A stretch of DNA of 64,000 nt from Gigantopelta aegis (Eukaryota > Mollusca > Gastropoda > Neomphalida > Peltospiridae), in assembly GCF_016097555.1 (NCBI RefSeq), contig NC_054706.1, positions 75,672,218 through 75,736,217 on the forward strand. The letters are read 5' to 3'. The notes under the pieces were generated by a model. The model did not search any database. It worked only from the letters and a program-made list of their open reading frames with translations, and had not been told where the DNA came from. Shown here piece by piece: positions 20,760 through 31,019 of this stretch. Numbering within the stretch: position 1 is the first letter of the stretch; each line of letters opens with the position of its first letter. The position numbers were made by a program, and so were the translations under genes.

Positions 20760-21640
20760 CGAAGAAATGAGAAAATCTATAGTTCCACCGATGGAAATTT
20801 ATATTCATTCATATTTTTATTTTTTAAAGTATAAAGTGCACATCTTTCACTACTTCAGCTATAAGAAAGAAACACGGAAGACGAAAACATGAAGATAAAT
20901 TTAATTATCTAAAATATACCTGTAGTATAAAAATTTAATAACCATCATCAGCGATGTTCTATATTGGAAAATAGACACAAAATGTCTTCCATAAGAGATA
21001 TTTAAAATATGATTATGCCAATAACCAATGATTAGCTTACCATGGTATGTCGAGTTTTAAAACAACTGTGATTATAATCCATATAGGCCCTAACTACACA
21101 TTATTTTCTCCTTCCTCGGTCTTTTTTTTGTTTTTGTTTTTTTTGTTATCATTTGTTGGTTTATGCCTGAAATGTTTAAGAATGACTATCCTTGAAAATA
21201 ATCAACAATGTTTAGACATAATTATACTCAAAGAAAAAACATCAGGATACGACAATGGCAGCATTATGTTTTAGCATGTAGTATATATAAAATTATAATG
21301 AAATCGCCAAATGAATTCCTATCTAATAAAATGATAATAGACTTAATTATTTAATTTTTCCATTCATTTACTCACTGTCATGTCACATGGACCCTTCACA
21401 AACTGGCGTGTTTTCTCGCGAGAGTTCGTGGGTGAGATTTCCGACGTGATTTGTCAGTGTTGAGTTTCACCGCGGTGCTGCTAAGCCGCCTGGGTGATTG
21501 TTACAATGCTGTTTAGTGTCAGTCCCGGGTTTTACGAGGCACCGTTCGTCTCCCGCGAGTCGGCCTGTAATAATGGATGTATTCACCGTCCATCTGTCCA
21601 CCTCGTCCACAATCTTTAATTACACTTACTGAACACTACA
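20760..21640. other. Non-coding; 21390-21600 is GC-rich and repeat-free
   Basis: AT-rich sequence, then 21390-21600 with CTCGCGAGAG, TTTCACCGCGGTGCTGC and ATCTTTAATTACAC. The latter looks like single-copy, possibly regulatory DNA; no gene was recognised. Confidence 0.3.
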
Positions 21641-21643
21641 CCA

Positions 21644-21887
21644 AGAAGTGGTCCCGGTTTTATAGTAGTTAAGCTGGTTGGTGCTGGGTTCGCCTCCCAG
21701 TACTGGCTCCCACCCAGAGCGAGTTTAATGAATCAATGGGTAGATGGTACACCAACCGCTCGCTCATTAACCACTAACTGATTGTCCCGTGCAGACAGAC
21801 AGTCCAAATATTGGAGATGTGCGCCCAGGACAGCGTGCTTGGACACCTTTTTGGATATAAGCACAAAAATAACTAGAAATGAAATGA
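21644..21887 (+). mobile_element. SINE family D, full length, with target duplication
   Basis: The head AGTAGTTAAGCTGGTTGGTG with B box GGGTTCGCCTCCC, a body CTCGCTCATTAACCACTAAC and TGCGCCCAGGACAGCGTGCT, and the tail AAATGAAATGAAC. A 9-bp direct repeat ACTACACCA lies at 21635-21643 and 21888-21896. Its body and tail differ from families A-C. Confidence 0.85.
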
Positions 21888-21896
21888 ACTACACCA

Positions 21897-22454
21897 TCAG
21901 TCAAGGTATGTGTGCCCCTGTGCACGTTCATACTGTGCATGCATGTTTGACCTCTACATAGTTTACACAAAAGTGACTTTTTAGTCTTGCTCTGTTTGTA
22001 CAGTAACTTGGTATATTTTAATTTCTCTCAGTAGATAAAAACGTACAATTAAAAGTGTAATGAAACTCATCACCAACGTCAGTACTGCATAAGTGACATA
22101 TTTTATTTTCCCTCTCAATATTAAACCATCTACCGGTTTCTATAGGAAGTTTGACATTTCCAGTTCTAAATTTACATTATAGTCTAGCATCTTTTGTTGA
22201 CAATTTCACCAAATAATGTTCTAATTTAAATTCATGCTTGAACATTCTGTAGTTAATTCCTTTAGATGAGTCAAATTTATCACGTCTATTTTTGTACGTA
22301 TTGATAACATAATATTTGCTTAACAGTATGTTTTAACCACATAACATTCACCCGTGTACATGAATATATGTCGCATAAACCTGTTATACCTTTTATACAA
22401 GATAACCAAGGTATAGCATATTTGTTACGGCTATAGAATGCCAATAAGTATAAT
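21897..22454. other. AT-rich stretch, nothing recognised
   Basis: No gene, RNA or repeat was identified. Confidence 0.3.
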
Positions 22455-22463
22455 ATGCAAGAC

Positions 22464-23142
22464 CAATCTAATTAAAATTAGCTCCACTATTACATGTGGA
22501 TCGAGCTCATGTCCACCAATCAAAACATTACTTGCAGAATCATGCCAGTGATTTGAAAATAATTTGAAAACATTCCGAATTATTCTGAGGGTATACGGTA
22601 TGTTTCATGTGAATTACGAATGCCTTATTTAGACCAGTAGAACTAATTTTAATCAGATTGCTAACAACACTGCGTAGTCTCCAATGACCAGGTAACATTT
22701 CGTCTGTAAATAATAATTTAAATATTGACCAATCACACTTCGCCTTTTATAACGTTATTTGGGAGCATACAAATTCTAAAAATATCGGGCGAGTCTATTT
22801 TAGTGGCCGCAGTACAGCGAACCATACCAATACGTACGGGATGGGTTATCAGTCTTCAATTTTACTTTAAAAATTATTTATTTATTTATATATATATAAA
22901 AAACTAAATCAGTCTTCAGTTTTACATTACAAATTATTTATTTTATAAAATAAAACATGTTTTAAGGCATTCGTAATTCACACGAAACATGTCGTATACC
23001 CTCAGGATAATTCGGAATGTTTTCAAATTATTTTTAAATCACTGGCATAATTCTGCAAGTAAGGTTTTGATTGGTGGACATGAGCTCCAATTGACTGCTG
23101 TTAGATCCACATGTAATAGTGGAGCTAATTTTAATTAGATTG
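22464..23142. mobile_element. Mutator-like foldback element with long TIRs and a 9-bp target duplication
   Basis: The arms (22464-22632 and about 22966-23142) are inverted repeats of about 170-180 bp starting CAATCTAATTAAAATTAGCT and sharing CATGTCCACCAATCAAAAC and GAATTATTCTGAGGGTATAC with their complements. The 9-bp direct repeat ATGCAAGAC flanks it exactly (22455-22463, 23143-23151). Long TIRs with a 9-bp duplication fit a non-autonomous MULE. The core has a local duplication of CAGTCTTCAATTTTACTTTA (about 22851 and 22911), and a third terminus-like motif, ACTAATTTTAATCAGATTG, near 22646. Confidence 0.85.
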
Positions 23143-23151
23143 ATGCAAGAC

Positions 23152-24140
23152 AATTTAGATTTTCTACAATTAACAGCAGCTGCCCAAAATGTAATCATTC
23201 TTACCTTAACACTAATGGACAATGGATATCTCCCTAACTTACCATAGACCATAAAGCTTGATGTCGACTTGTTAACATACAACGACAATGTACAAGGCAG
23301 CCTGTGTAGATGAGTTGCTACCTAGGTCAATTTTAAAAATAAATAACTAAATAACTAAATAAAATAAAAAAATCGATGACTAAACAAATTGGAAATATAA
23401 ACAAAAACGTAATACATTGTAATGCCCACTAGAATATAATAACAACACAACAGATTTTGAATTAACACTAAATGTAAGGTGTTTTTCTTAATATAAACTA
23501 GACAACGTCTAATCTACTTCATACCGTAAGTCATACTGTCAAGAAAGCGATAAATCAGTGGAACCAACTGCCATTTTTACTTAAATCGCCATCGCAATAT
23601 ATTTTAAAATGTCTAAGTAATGTGGCTGATTCTTAATAAGAACAGGCGACAAAAAAGTGCGTGTCTACTTTTCCGACAAACAGGAAATCTCATAACTTCT
23701 GATAACAAAGGATAAACCACATCATATTGGCTTGAGGGAAAATGACATAAACATCTAAGTACATCATTCGTTTTATATCTTGAAATAGTTTAAGGTAATA
23801 ACGACCGAGGACAAAGATAAACTGTTAGATGGTTTAAAGATAGACCAAAGGGGTGGGAGAGGCATAATTTCACAAGATGACAATCTTCGATCAACACAAT
23901 TTAGTTTTAAGTTGTACAAACAATATTATGGCTGCTACTGATAGTACAGAAATTAATTTACTAAAAATGTTCAAGCACCTGTTGCCATTTCCGAATATGC
24001 ATGCAACGTGATGATACGATGGACAAATGAACGCGGTCATAAAAATTTTGGAAGTTATAAAACAATTGCTTCTTAAGGTTAGACAAAACCTTTTTAGATC
24101 CATTTTTTACATACAGGTAAGCAATTAAATGGAGTTGATT
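23152..24140. other. Non-coding stretch, nothing recognised
   Basis: AT-rich, mostly unique-looking sequence with no gene or repeat family identified. Confidence 0.3.
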
Positions 24141-24149
24141 GTGTTAGTG

Positions 24150-24975
24150 ATTAAATGACGAACAGCAATCAATCAATCACTCAGCCACATCAAGACAAAA
24201 ATGGACCTGCGTCATTTAAATTTCTCGCTGATTTTGTTAGCAGCTTTACGAATTGGGAAAACGAATTTTCTTAATCTGGGTAGCTTTTAACATAAACCTT
24301 CCAATTCCCAAGAGGTGCCACTTTTTATCAGATTCCAAGCTTTCTGCTTCCAAAGCGGACTAAAATCCTTGGTTGTTATTTGCTTCCCGTCATTCAAGCG
24401 TCACCTAATGAAGATTTCCCTCAGCCGAAATCTTCCCAGAATACTCCTCGACGGCGAGATTAAATCTGGCGACTCTCGCGGGATTTGCATCCCGTGCGAG
24501 GCTAAGTTTTCCTCATTGGGCGGGCCAATTTACAATGTAATTTCGGCACATTCAATAAAGCCTTGATTACCGCTATGTTACATATGTCATCTTTTACAGC
24601 TCACTTCGATCAAAACACCGAAAAACTCAATTATCTCCCGTGTTCATTGCGTTAACAATATCGCTGATTAATTCAAATTTAATTACTTGAGACATCAATA
24701 ACAAGCCACTTTCCTGCCGGCCAGCCTTTTACCGAGAAGACTTGATGGGATTCTGCTGAAGCAAAGAGCGCGATCTCTGATACCGTCTTTCTATTTCCAT
24801 GTAAATTACACGAATTTTCCGGTATTACCCCTGAAACACTGAAGTCATTTCCTATCACGACAAATTCGCCGTTTTCCTGTTACCATCAAAAGCGCACAGC
24901 CCTGACTAATATTTACGGGATAGTGTTAGCGGCGTATCAAGATAGCCGCGTCTGATTACAGATGGCGAGAATGGC
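24150..24975. promoter_or_regulatory. Candidate conserved non-coding element, left
   Basis: About 800 bp with balanced base composition, no recognisable transposon, no microsatellite and no coding signal, in contrast to its repeat-packed surroundings. It holds homeodomain-type cores (CTGATTAATTC, TTTAATTACTTG) and a CCGGCCAGCC block. It ends abruptly where the 76-bp minisatellite begins. Regulatory function is inference from texture only. Confidence 0.35.
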
Positions 24976-26527
24976 GGGGAATCAATATACACGTTATGCA
25001 CTGATACACCAATTTGCAACTATCGTCATAGATTTCTGTTGTAGTATACCGGGGGAATCGATATATACTTTATGCATTGATACACCAATTTGCAAATATC
25101 ATCATATACTTTATGTACCAATACACCAATTTGCAACTATCGTCATAGATTTCTGTTGTAGTATACCGGGGGAATCGATATATACTTTATGCATTGATAC
25201 ACCAATTTACCGGCCTCGGTGGTGTCGTGGCAGGCCATCGGTCTACGGGCTGGTAGGTACTGGGTTCGGATCCCAGTCGAGGCATGGGATTTTTAATCCA
25301 GATACCGACTCCAAACCCTGAGTGAGTGCTCCGCAAGGCTCAATGGGTAGGTGTAAACCACTTGCACCGACCAGTGATCCATAACTGGTTCAACAAAGGC
25401 CATGGTTTGTGCTATCCTGCCTGTGGGAAGCGCAAATAAAAGATCCCTTGCTGCCTGTTGTAAAAGAGTAGCCTATGTGGCGACAGCGGGTTTCCTCTAA
25501 AAAAACCAGTGTCAGAATGACCATATGTTTGACGTCCAATAGCCGATGATAAGATAAAAAATCAATGTGCTCTAGTGGCGTCGTTAAATAAAACAAACTT
25601 TACTTTTTTTTGATACACCAATTTGCAAATATCATCATATACTTTATGTACCAATACACCAATTTGCAACTATCGTCATAGATTTCTGTTGTAGTATACC
25701 GGGGGAATCGATATATACTTTATACATTGATACACCAATTTGCAAATAAAATACTTTATCTTACATTTGCAACTATCGTCATTTCTGTTGTAGTATACCG
25801 GTGGAATACCGATTGATACATCAGGGAAAATATCGATTTCTGTTCTACTATATAAATCGATATAATAATACTTTATGCACTGATACACCAATTTGCAAAT
25901 ATCGTCATAGATGTCTGTTGTAGTATACCGGTGGAATCGATATATACTTTATGCATTTATACACCAATTTGCAAATATCATCATATACTTTATGTACCAA
26001 TACACCAATTTGCAAATATCATCATATACTTTATGTACCAATACACCAATTTGCAATTATCGTCATAGATTTCTGTTGTAGTATACCGGGGGAATCGATA
26101 TATACTTTATGCATTGATACACCAATTTGCAAATATCGTCATATACTTTATGTATCAATACACCAATTTGCAATTATCGCCATGGATTTCTGTTGTAGTA
26201 TACCGGTGGAATCGATATATACTTTATCCATTGATACATCAGTTTGAAAATATCTTCATAGATTTCTGTTGTACTATACCGAGGGAATCGATATAATAAT
26301 ACTTTATGCACCGATACACCAATTTGCAAATATCGTCATAGATGTCTGTTGTAGTATACCGGGGGAATCGATATATACTTTATCCACTTTATCCATCGAT
26401 ACACCAATTTAAAACTAATGCCATAGATTTCTCTTGTAATATACCGACTAGATCGATATATACTTTCACTGATACACCCATTTGCATCTATCGTCACAGG
26501 GTTATGTTGTATTATGCAAAGGGAATC

Positions 26528-26529
<2 letters not shown>
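24976..26529 (+). repeat. 76/41-bp minisatellite array
   Basis: The full unit is 76 bp (TGATACACCAATTTGCAACT, CGTCATAGATTTCTGTTGTA, GTATACCGGGGGAATCGATA, TATACTTTATGCAT). A 41-bp unit lacks the middle 35 bp. TACACCA starts at 25081, 25122 and, across a full unit, 25198. A SINE splits it at 25209-25610. Diverged units resume at 28128-28333, after a Tc1 transposon. Confidence 0.9.
25209..25610 (+). mobile_element. tRNA-derived SINE, family A, with 14-bp target duplication
   Basis: The head CCGGCCTCGGTGGTGTCGTG with B box GGTTCGGATCCC, the common body and the tail GTGCTCTAGTGGCGTCGTTA. TGATACACCAATTT is duplicated exactly at 25195-25208 and 25611-25624. The target is a minisatellite unit, and removing the SINE restores the array phase. 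Confidence 0.95.

Positions 26530-26569
<40 letters not shown>
26530..26569. repeat. (TA)n microsatellite, left of the Tc1 element
   Basis: About 20 TA units; the matching tract at 28064-28127 flanks the other side of the transposon. Confidence 0.9.
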
Positions 26570-26570
<1 letters not shown>

Positions 26571-28062
26571 TCTTCAAAAGAAGAAACGCAAAACCACATT
26601 GTCGTAACATTTGGAGAATTGATTTAATTATTGAATGGTGAGTCCGATAATTACCAAATGTTGCAGGATTGTTCACAATTCACTCTAGTCCATTGTGAGT
26701 AAGTGATAGGACACACCACCAAGGTCAAGGTCATCTGGAGTCAATACCGGGTGTGGCCTCCGCGTGTGTTGACAACTGCCTGGCACCGCCTGCCCATTGA
26801 AGCAACCAGAGTACGGATGACGTCCCGGGGGATGGTGGCCCACTCGGCCTGCAAGGCTGCTGCCAGCTCGGGCAGGGCCTGGGGCTGTGGTTGTCGCTGT
26901 CGGAGGCGTCGGTCCAACTCGTCCCATAGATGCTCAGTTGGGTTCAAATCCGGTGATGTCGATGGCCAAGGAAGGACATTAATGTTGTTGTTCTGTAGGA
27001 AAGCCGTTGTGAGACGTGCTGTGTGAGGCCTGACGTTGTCATGTTGGAACACTGCGTTGGCGTTGGCCATAACTGGAACGATGTGTGGCCGGAGGATCTG
27101 GTAAATGTAGCCCTGTGCATTCAGGTTGCCCTGCACGTGGACCAGGTCAGTTCTGCCAGTGTGTGAGATGGCTGCCCACACCATGACACTACCCCCGCTG
27201 AATCTGTCCACTTCCTGCACGCAGTTTGCCGCATAACGTTCACCACGACGCCTATACACGCGACATCTTCCATCATGACGTCGGAGCAGAAATCGGGACT
27301 CGTCACTGAACCACACCTGTCTCCATCGCAGTTGAGGCCATTGTCGATGAATCTGGCACCACTGCAGTCGGAGTCGACGGTGTTGTGGTGTTAAGATGAC
27401 ACCTCGAACTGGACGTCTGGCACGAATTCCTACCTCACGTAGGCGGTTCCGTACGGTCTGGTCGGATATCCTGCGCAAACCTGGTATTGCTGCGGCTGTG
27501 GAGGTGGCAGTAGTCAATCGTTCCCGAAGGTGGCGTACCCGGATGTAGCGGTCCTGCCCGGGGGTAGTGACCCGTGGTCGACCGGATCTAGGGAGGTCAC
27601 GTGTTGATCCATGTTGCTGGTAACGGTCCCACAGTCTGGAGATGGTGCTTGGGGACACATGGAATGCCCTGGCAACGGCCGTTCTGGATTCGCCTGCGTC
27701 TAGTCGGCCGATGGCATTGTTTCTCTGCGGTTCACTGAGACGTGGCATGTCCTGGATTGTCAACTGTCGGCCAGATACAGAGGCCAGGCAAGCGAACACC
27801 CTGCACTTTTATACTGTCGGTGTTCATGTTGCACGTGCAGACAACGCACGTGCAGTGGTGACATGGTTTGCACGTGGCTGCGTTTTTGCGAATATTCACA
27901 TTTTGGAACTTTATTGTACAGTAGCTGCGTTTTATCGAATGTAACCGTGGGAATGTGTTTGGGACATGCAATGACCTTATATTCACAAAGCATGAACCGG
28001 TAGGAAACATAAAATCGGAGTTATAACCCATTTGTACCCTTTTGCGTTTCTTTTTTTGAAGA

Positions 28063-28063
<1 letters not shown>
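26570..28063 (-). mobile_element. Tc1/mariner-like transposon, apparently complete
   Basis: The terminal inverted repeats CTCTTCAAAAGAAGAAACGC (26570) and, inverted from 28063, CTCTTCAAAAAAAGAAACGC differ by one base in the first 24. The TA flanks lie inside (TA)n on both sides, consistent with TA target choice. The 1,494-bp element holds one uninterrupted 335-codon DD34E transposase on the minus strand. Length, ends and frame all look intact, so it is young or recently active. Confidence 0.93.
26741..27748 (-). CDS. Tc1-like DD34E transposase, intact
   Basis: Cut-and-paste transposase of the surrounding element. The first ATG is at 27748 (MPRLSEPQRNNAIGRLDAGE); the open frame extends further 5' only from a GTG. 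The N-terminal paired-like DNA-binding region has two helix-turn-helix parts (about residues 5-55 and 75-115) joined by a GRPRVTT hook. The catalytic triad is visible: first Asp in VWFSDESRF, second in VFQHDNVRPHTA, and Glu in DLNPTEHLWDELDRR, with exactly 34 residues between the second Asp and the Glu. At 335 aa it has the usual length for Tc1 transposases. There is no stop or frameshift. Confidence 0.95.
   Translation of the reverse strand: MPRLSEPQRNNAIGRLDAGESRTAVARAFHVSPSTISRLWDRYQQHGSTRDLPRSGRPRVTTPGQDRYIRVRHLRERLTTATSTAAAIPGLRRISDQTVRNRLREVGIRARRPVRGVILTPQHRRLRLQWCQIHRQWPQLRWRQVWFSDESRFLLRRHDGRCRVYRRRGERYAANCVQEVDRFSGGSVMVWAAISHTGRTDLVHVQGNLNAQGYIYQILRPHIVPVMANANAVFQHDNVRPHTARLTTAFLQNNNINVLPWPSTSPDLNPTEHLWDELDRRLRQRQPQPQALPELAAALQAEWATIPRDVIRTLVASMGRRCQAVVNTRGGHTRY

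Positions 28064-28127
<64 letters not shown>
28064..28127. repeat. (TA)n microsatellite, right of the Tc1 element
   Basis: About 32 TA units; continuation of the microsatellite that received the insertion. Confidence 0.9.
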
Positions 28128-28128
<1 letters not shown>

Positions 28129-28333
28129 GTATATAAATATCATACACCTTAAGTTATGCACGGATACACCAATTTACAACTATTGTCATATATTTCTACT
28201 TTAGAATACAGACTAACATAGCATACACCTTAAGTTATGCACGGATACACCCATTTACAACTATTGTCATATATTTCTGTTTTAGTATACCGAGGGAGTT
28301 AATACAAACGTTATGCACCGATAAACCGATTTG
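28128..28333 (+). repeat. Diverged continuation of the 76-bp minisatellite
   Basis: Units with GTTATGCACGGATACACC and ACAACTATTGTCATATATTT recur with a spacing of about 80 bp. They are clearly related to but more mutated than the main array. Confidence 0.75.
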
Positions 28334-29195
28334 TACGGAAGCGTATTAGTGCCATCACAAACAATAAAATAATTATATTTTCCAACATTTAAACTTGACA
28401 AATCACGTTTAATCTTGGAAAAATCAACTTTAAACTTGGAAAAATCAAGTTTAATGTTGGAAAAATCAACTTTAAATTTGGAAAAATCAAGTTTAATCTT
28501 GGAAAGATCAACATATAATATTGGAAAGATCAACTTTAATTTTGGAAAAATCAACAACCTTTAAAGGGACATTCCTGAGTTTACTCAAATTTTTAAGATG
28601 TTATCGACTAACAGAGACTTTTTAACGATTGTCATTACATATCAAATATATTTTTCTGCATAAAATATTAGTGACTGTATATTAAACGTGTTTCTGATCT
28701 TTCTAATATTTGTATTAGGTTAAATTTCATTTTATTTTCCTAAAATATGTTTTTTTCGTACGTAAGAAATTATTTGAAGACAAAATCCAGTTTCTGTTTT
28801 TTACAAATATTAAGACGACCAGAAACACATTGAATATAGGACAGACACTGATATTCTAAACAAGAAAATATATTTAATATGTAAGTTTAATCGTAGAGAT
28901 ATTATATTAGTGGGAAACATCTTACAATGCAGCAAACTCAGGAATGTCCCTTTAATCTATTGAATAACAATAGCAAGAAATATCACACTATTGTAACAGG
29001 GACACATACCTTCAATATATTAATCAACAAACTAAGTTTAGATAGAAATATCACACAATTATAATAGGACCACATGCGTTTAATATATATTAATCAACAA
29101 ACCAAGTTCCAAAATTAAAGTTGATTTTTCCAAAGTTAAAATGTTGGAAAATATAATTATTTTATTGTGTGTAGTGGCACTAATACGCTTCCGTA
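28334..29195. mobile_element. DNA transposon with about 57-bp terminal inverted repeats and internal 21-bp repeats
   Basis: The ends TACGGAAGCGTATTAGTGCC and its complement are near-perfect inverted repeats for about 57 bp, including AATAAAATAATTATATTTTC. Inside the left arm lie about eight 21-bp units (TTGGAAAAATCAACTTTAAA alternating with CAAGTTTAAT versions) at 28385-28556. A MITE (28561-28955) interrupts it. ATTTG appears at both outer borders, and the flanks join into one minisatellite unit. No coding sequence; superfamily unknown. Confidence 0.8.
28561..28955 (+). mobile_element. Kolobok-like MITE, complete copy with TTAA at both ends
   Basis: TTAA (28561-28564), AGGGACATTCCTGAGTTTAC..., ...GCAAACTCAGGAATGTCCCT, TTAA (28952-28955). 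A TTAA target duplication with AGGG ends fits Kolobok or piggyBac. The interior folds partly on itself (ACAGAGACTTTTTAACGATT, GTTTCTGATC / GACCAGAAAC). Related copies are at 18535-18900 and 47794-48452. Confidence 0.85.
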
Positions 29196-29400
29196 AATTT
29201 GCAACTGAGGTCATACATTGTTTTTTAGGTCTTGATTACGACGCATAATGTCGATAATACAACAGTAATTGTGGATTGAACGTTGGAAACCCGAATTGAA
29301 CATTGGAAACCCGAATAGGCTACATTAGGCATTACACATAGGCCTATATATGGGGACATATGATACGGTATATAATAACTGTCCATTTATTTTATAATAA
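29196..29400. other. Short unassigned stretch
   Basis: Resumes minisatellite-like sequence (AATTTGCAACTGAGGTCATA) and then unique AT-rich DNA. Confidence 0.3.
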
Positions 29401-29419
29401 TTATATTTTGTTTGCACAG

Positions 29420-29900
29420 TGCCGATGTAATTGATTCGAAACAACTGATCCGACTACCGGTTAAACCGCCAGGCGGGTGCCGAGCTGGTCCTAATTGATG
29501 CCAAACACATCGTGTTGTCGCAATCGGTCGGCGTTAATTAACCCTTGCAACGTGGCTGTTCATCCGAGGTCGTCCTCGGTGTGTGTGCCACAACAAAACA
29601 CGATCTCGGTCCAACAACATTTGCTGAACAAATTTCACATTTTATGTTATAGTTTTAATTAAAGTGCAGTTATCTGTTCAAACATTTATCATTGATTGTG
29701 AAATTTACGTAACGCGATCGTTTGATTTGCGACCACGCGGCCATGTTGTTTTCCAACCCGTCATCGGTAATTGCTCGTCCCTTTGTCACCCTGTTAACAC
29801 GCTGTAATTGTATTGACTTTACTGTTTTCTCGCACATTTTCAATTAGACAGCCACTGCAGTCAAAGAAAATCATCACAAAACTTGTTTTAATTGCTCCAC
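29420..29900. promoter_or_regulatory. Candidate enhancer/conserved non-coding element with clustered homeodomain sites
   Basis: Repeat-free and GC-richer, with eight TAATTG/TAATTA-type cores in under 500 bp: near 29428, 29492, 29535, 29655, 29768, 29805, 29841 and 29888. Several are flanked by GAT or AAG contexts typical of homeodomain targets. CCACAACAAAACACG and GCGACCACGCGGCC lie between them. No open frame of note. A developmental enhancer is inferred, not shown. Confidence 0.4.
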
Positions 29901-29957
29901 CAGCCGTGGAAAATGTCACGAACAGCAACAAAAAAACAGACCAGAATAAATATGTTT

Positions 29958-29990
<33 letters not shown>

Positions 29991-30730
29991 CCCAGAGTGA
30001 TCGGGTCGTTACCAAAGAACACTTTACAGCTTAATCTTTAAACAGGCATTTATAATATTTTCTTTTATGAATCGAAACACGGACCATGACCAGGCACGAT
30101 TGCGGGGGTGGGTTCGAGGTGTGTTCGGGGTGGGTGGGAGGTTCCGGAGTTGAACCCCTCACTCCATCGCCTTCTGAAAGCGAATTTATTTTTTAATGTA
30201 TTTTCCAATCAGGGTGATTCAACACCCCCCTCCCCCTTTCGCTAGAACCCTCTCCTGCATACATTCCTGCAGACGCGTCTGCTTGGTAACGTAATTATTA
30301 CACCATTCACTTGTAAAGTCTGTTTTCATAAACATCTGTAACAGACGCAAATCGAGAGAGACCGACGCCAAAACGGTTGTGTTGTGTAACGACACCACTA
30401 GAGACTAAGAGCACAGGCAGTCTAAACAAATTATGGCCGAACCCGAACAAAATAGCAACAGAAATGACTCGAGGAAATGTATACATGGATATCACAAACA
30501 TATCTACCAAAATCGAACCAGGTGTGACAACCCAAAATATACCCCCGCCAAACTATATCCGGGGTTAAAGTGGGCTAGCCTGTTTTATACCTCTAACCCT
30601 AACCCACATTGTTTTATTACTAACCTGTATACAAAATAAATAAATAAATAATAATAATAATAATAAACGCCATGAAGTATCATAACTGGTTTTTGTTTGG
30701 CTTCTATAGTCCATTTGCGCCAAAAAGGAA
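29901..30730. other. Non-coding stretch with poly-A, G-rich and AAT repeats
   Basis: A(29) at about 29961-29990, a GGTGGG-rich piece at 30100-30140, an inverted SINE-tail remnant (GTAACGACACCACTAGAGAC) at 30385-30404 and (AAT)n at 30640-30666. Confidence 0.4.
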
Positions 30731-31008
30731 GTTTGTTTTGTTTAACAACACCACTAGCGCACATCGATTAATTAATCATCGGATATTGGATGTCAAACAT
30801 TTGGTAATTCCAACAACTAGACACGTTAATGCAGCAAGGATCTTTTATATGCACCTTCCCACAGACAGGGTAGTACATACCACGGCCTTTAATATACCAG
30901 TTGTGATGCACTGGCAGGAACGAGAAATAGCCCAATGGGCCGACCGATGGGGATCGACCCCAAACCGACCGCGCATCAAGCAAACGCTTTACCACTGGAC
31001 TACGCGCG
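30731..31008 (-). mobile_element. SINE family B, full length, with target duplication
   Basis: Minus orientation: inverted tail TTTGTTTTGTTTAACAACAC, body, and inverted head CGCTTTACCACTGGACTACG. CCAAAAAGGAA occurs on both sides (30720-30730 and 31009-31019), and the match can extend to 14 bp. Confidence 0.9.
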
Positions 31009-31019
31009 CCAAAAAGGAA

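Noticed and set aside
25209-25290. tRNA gene from A/B boxes in the SINE head
   Set aside because: The cloverleaf does not close and the sequence continues into SINE body with a target duplication. The same applies to heads at 1500, 6531, 7807, 21644 and others; only 32400-32481 folds properly.
26703-27026. Plus-strand frame rich in Arg over the Tc1 transposase
   Set aside because: Antisense shadow of the transposase coding sequence.
26530-28127. Tc1 element extending into the TA tracts as part of its TIR
   Set aside because: The TIRs start at CTCTTCAAAA on both sides; the TA tracts differ in length and are better explained as the split target microsatellite.
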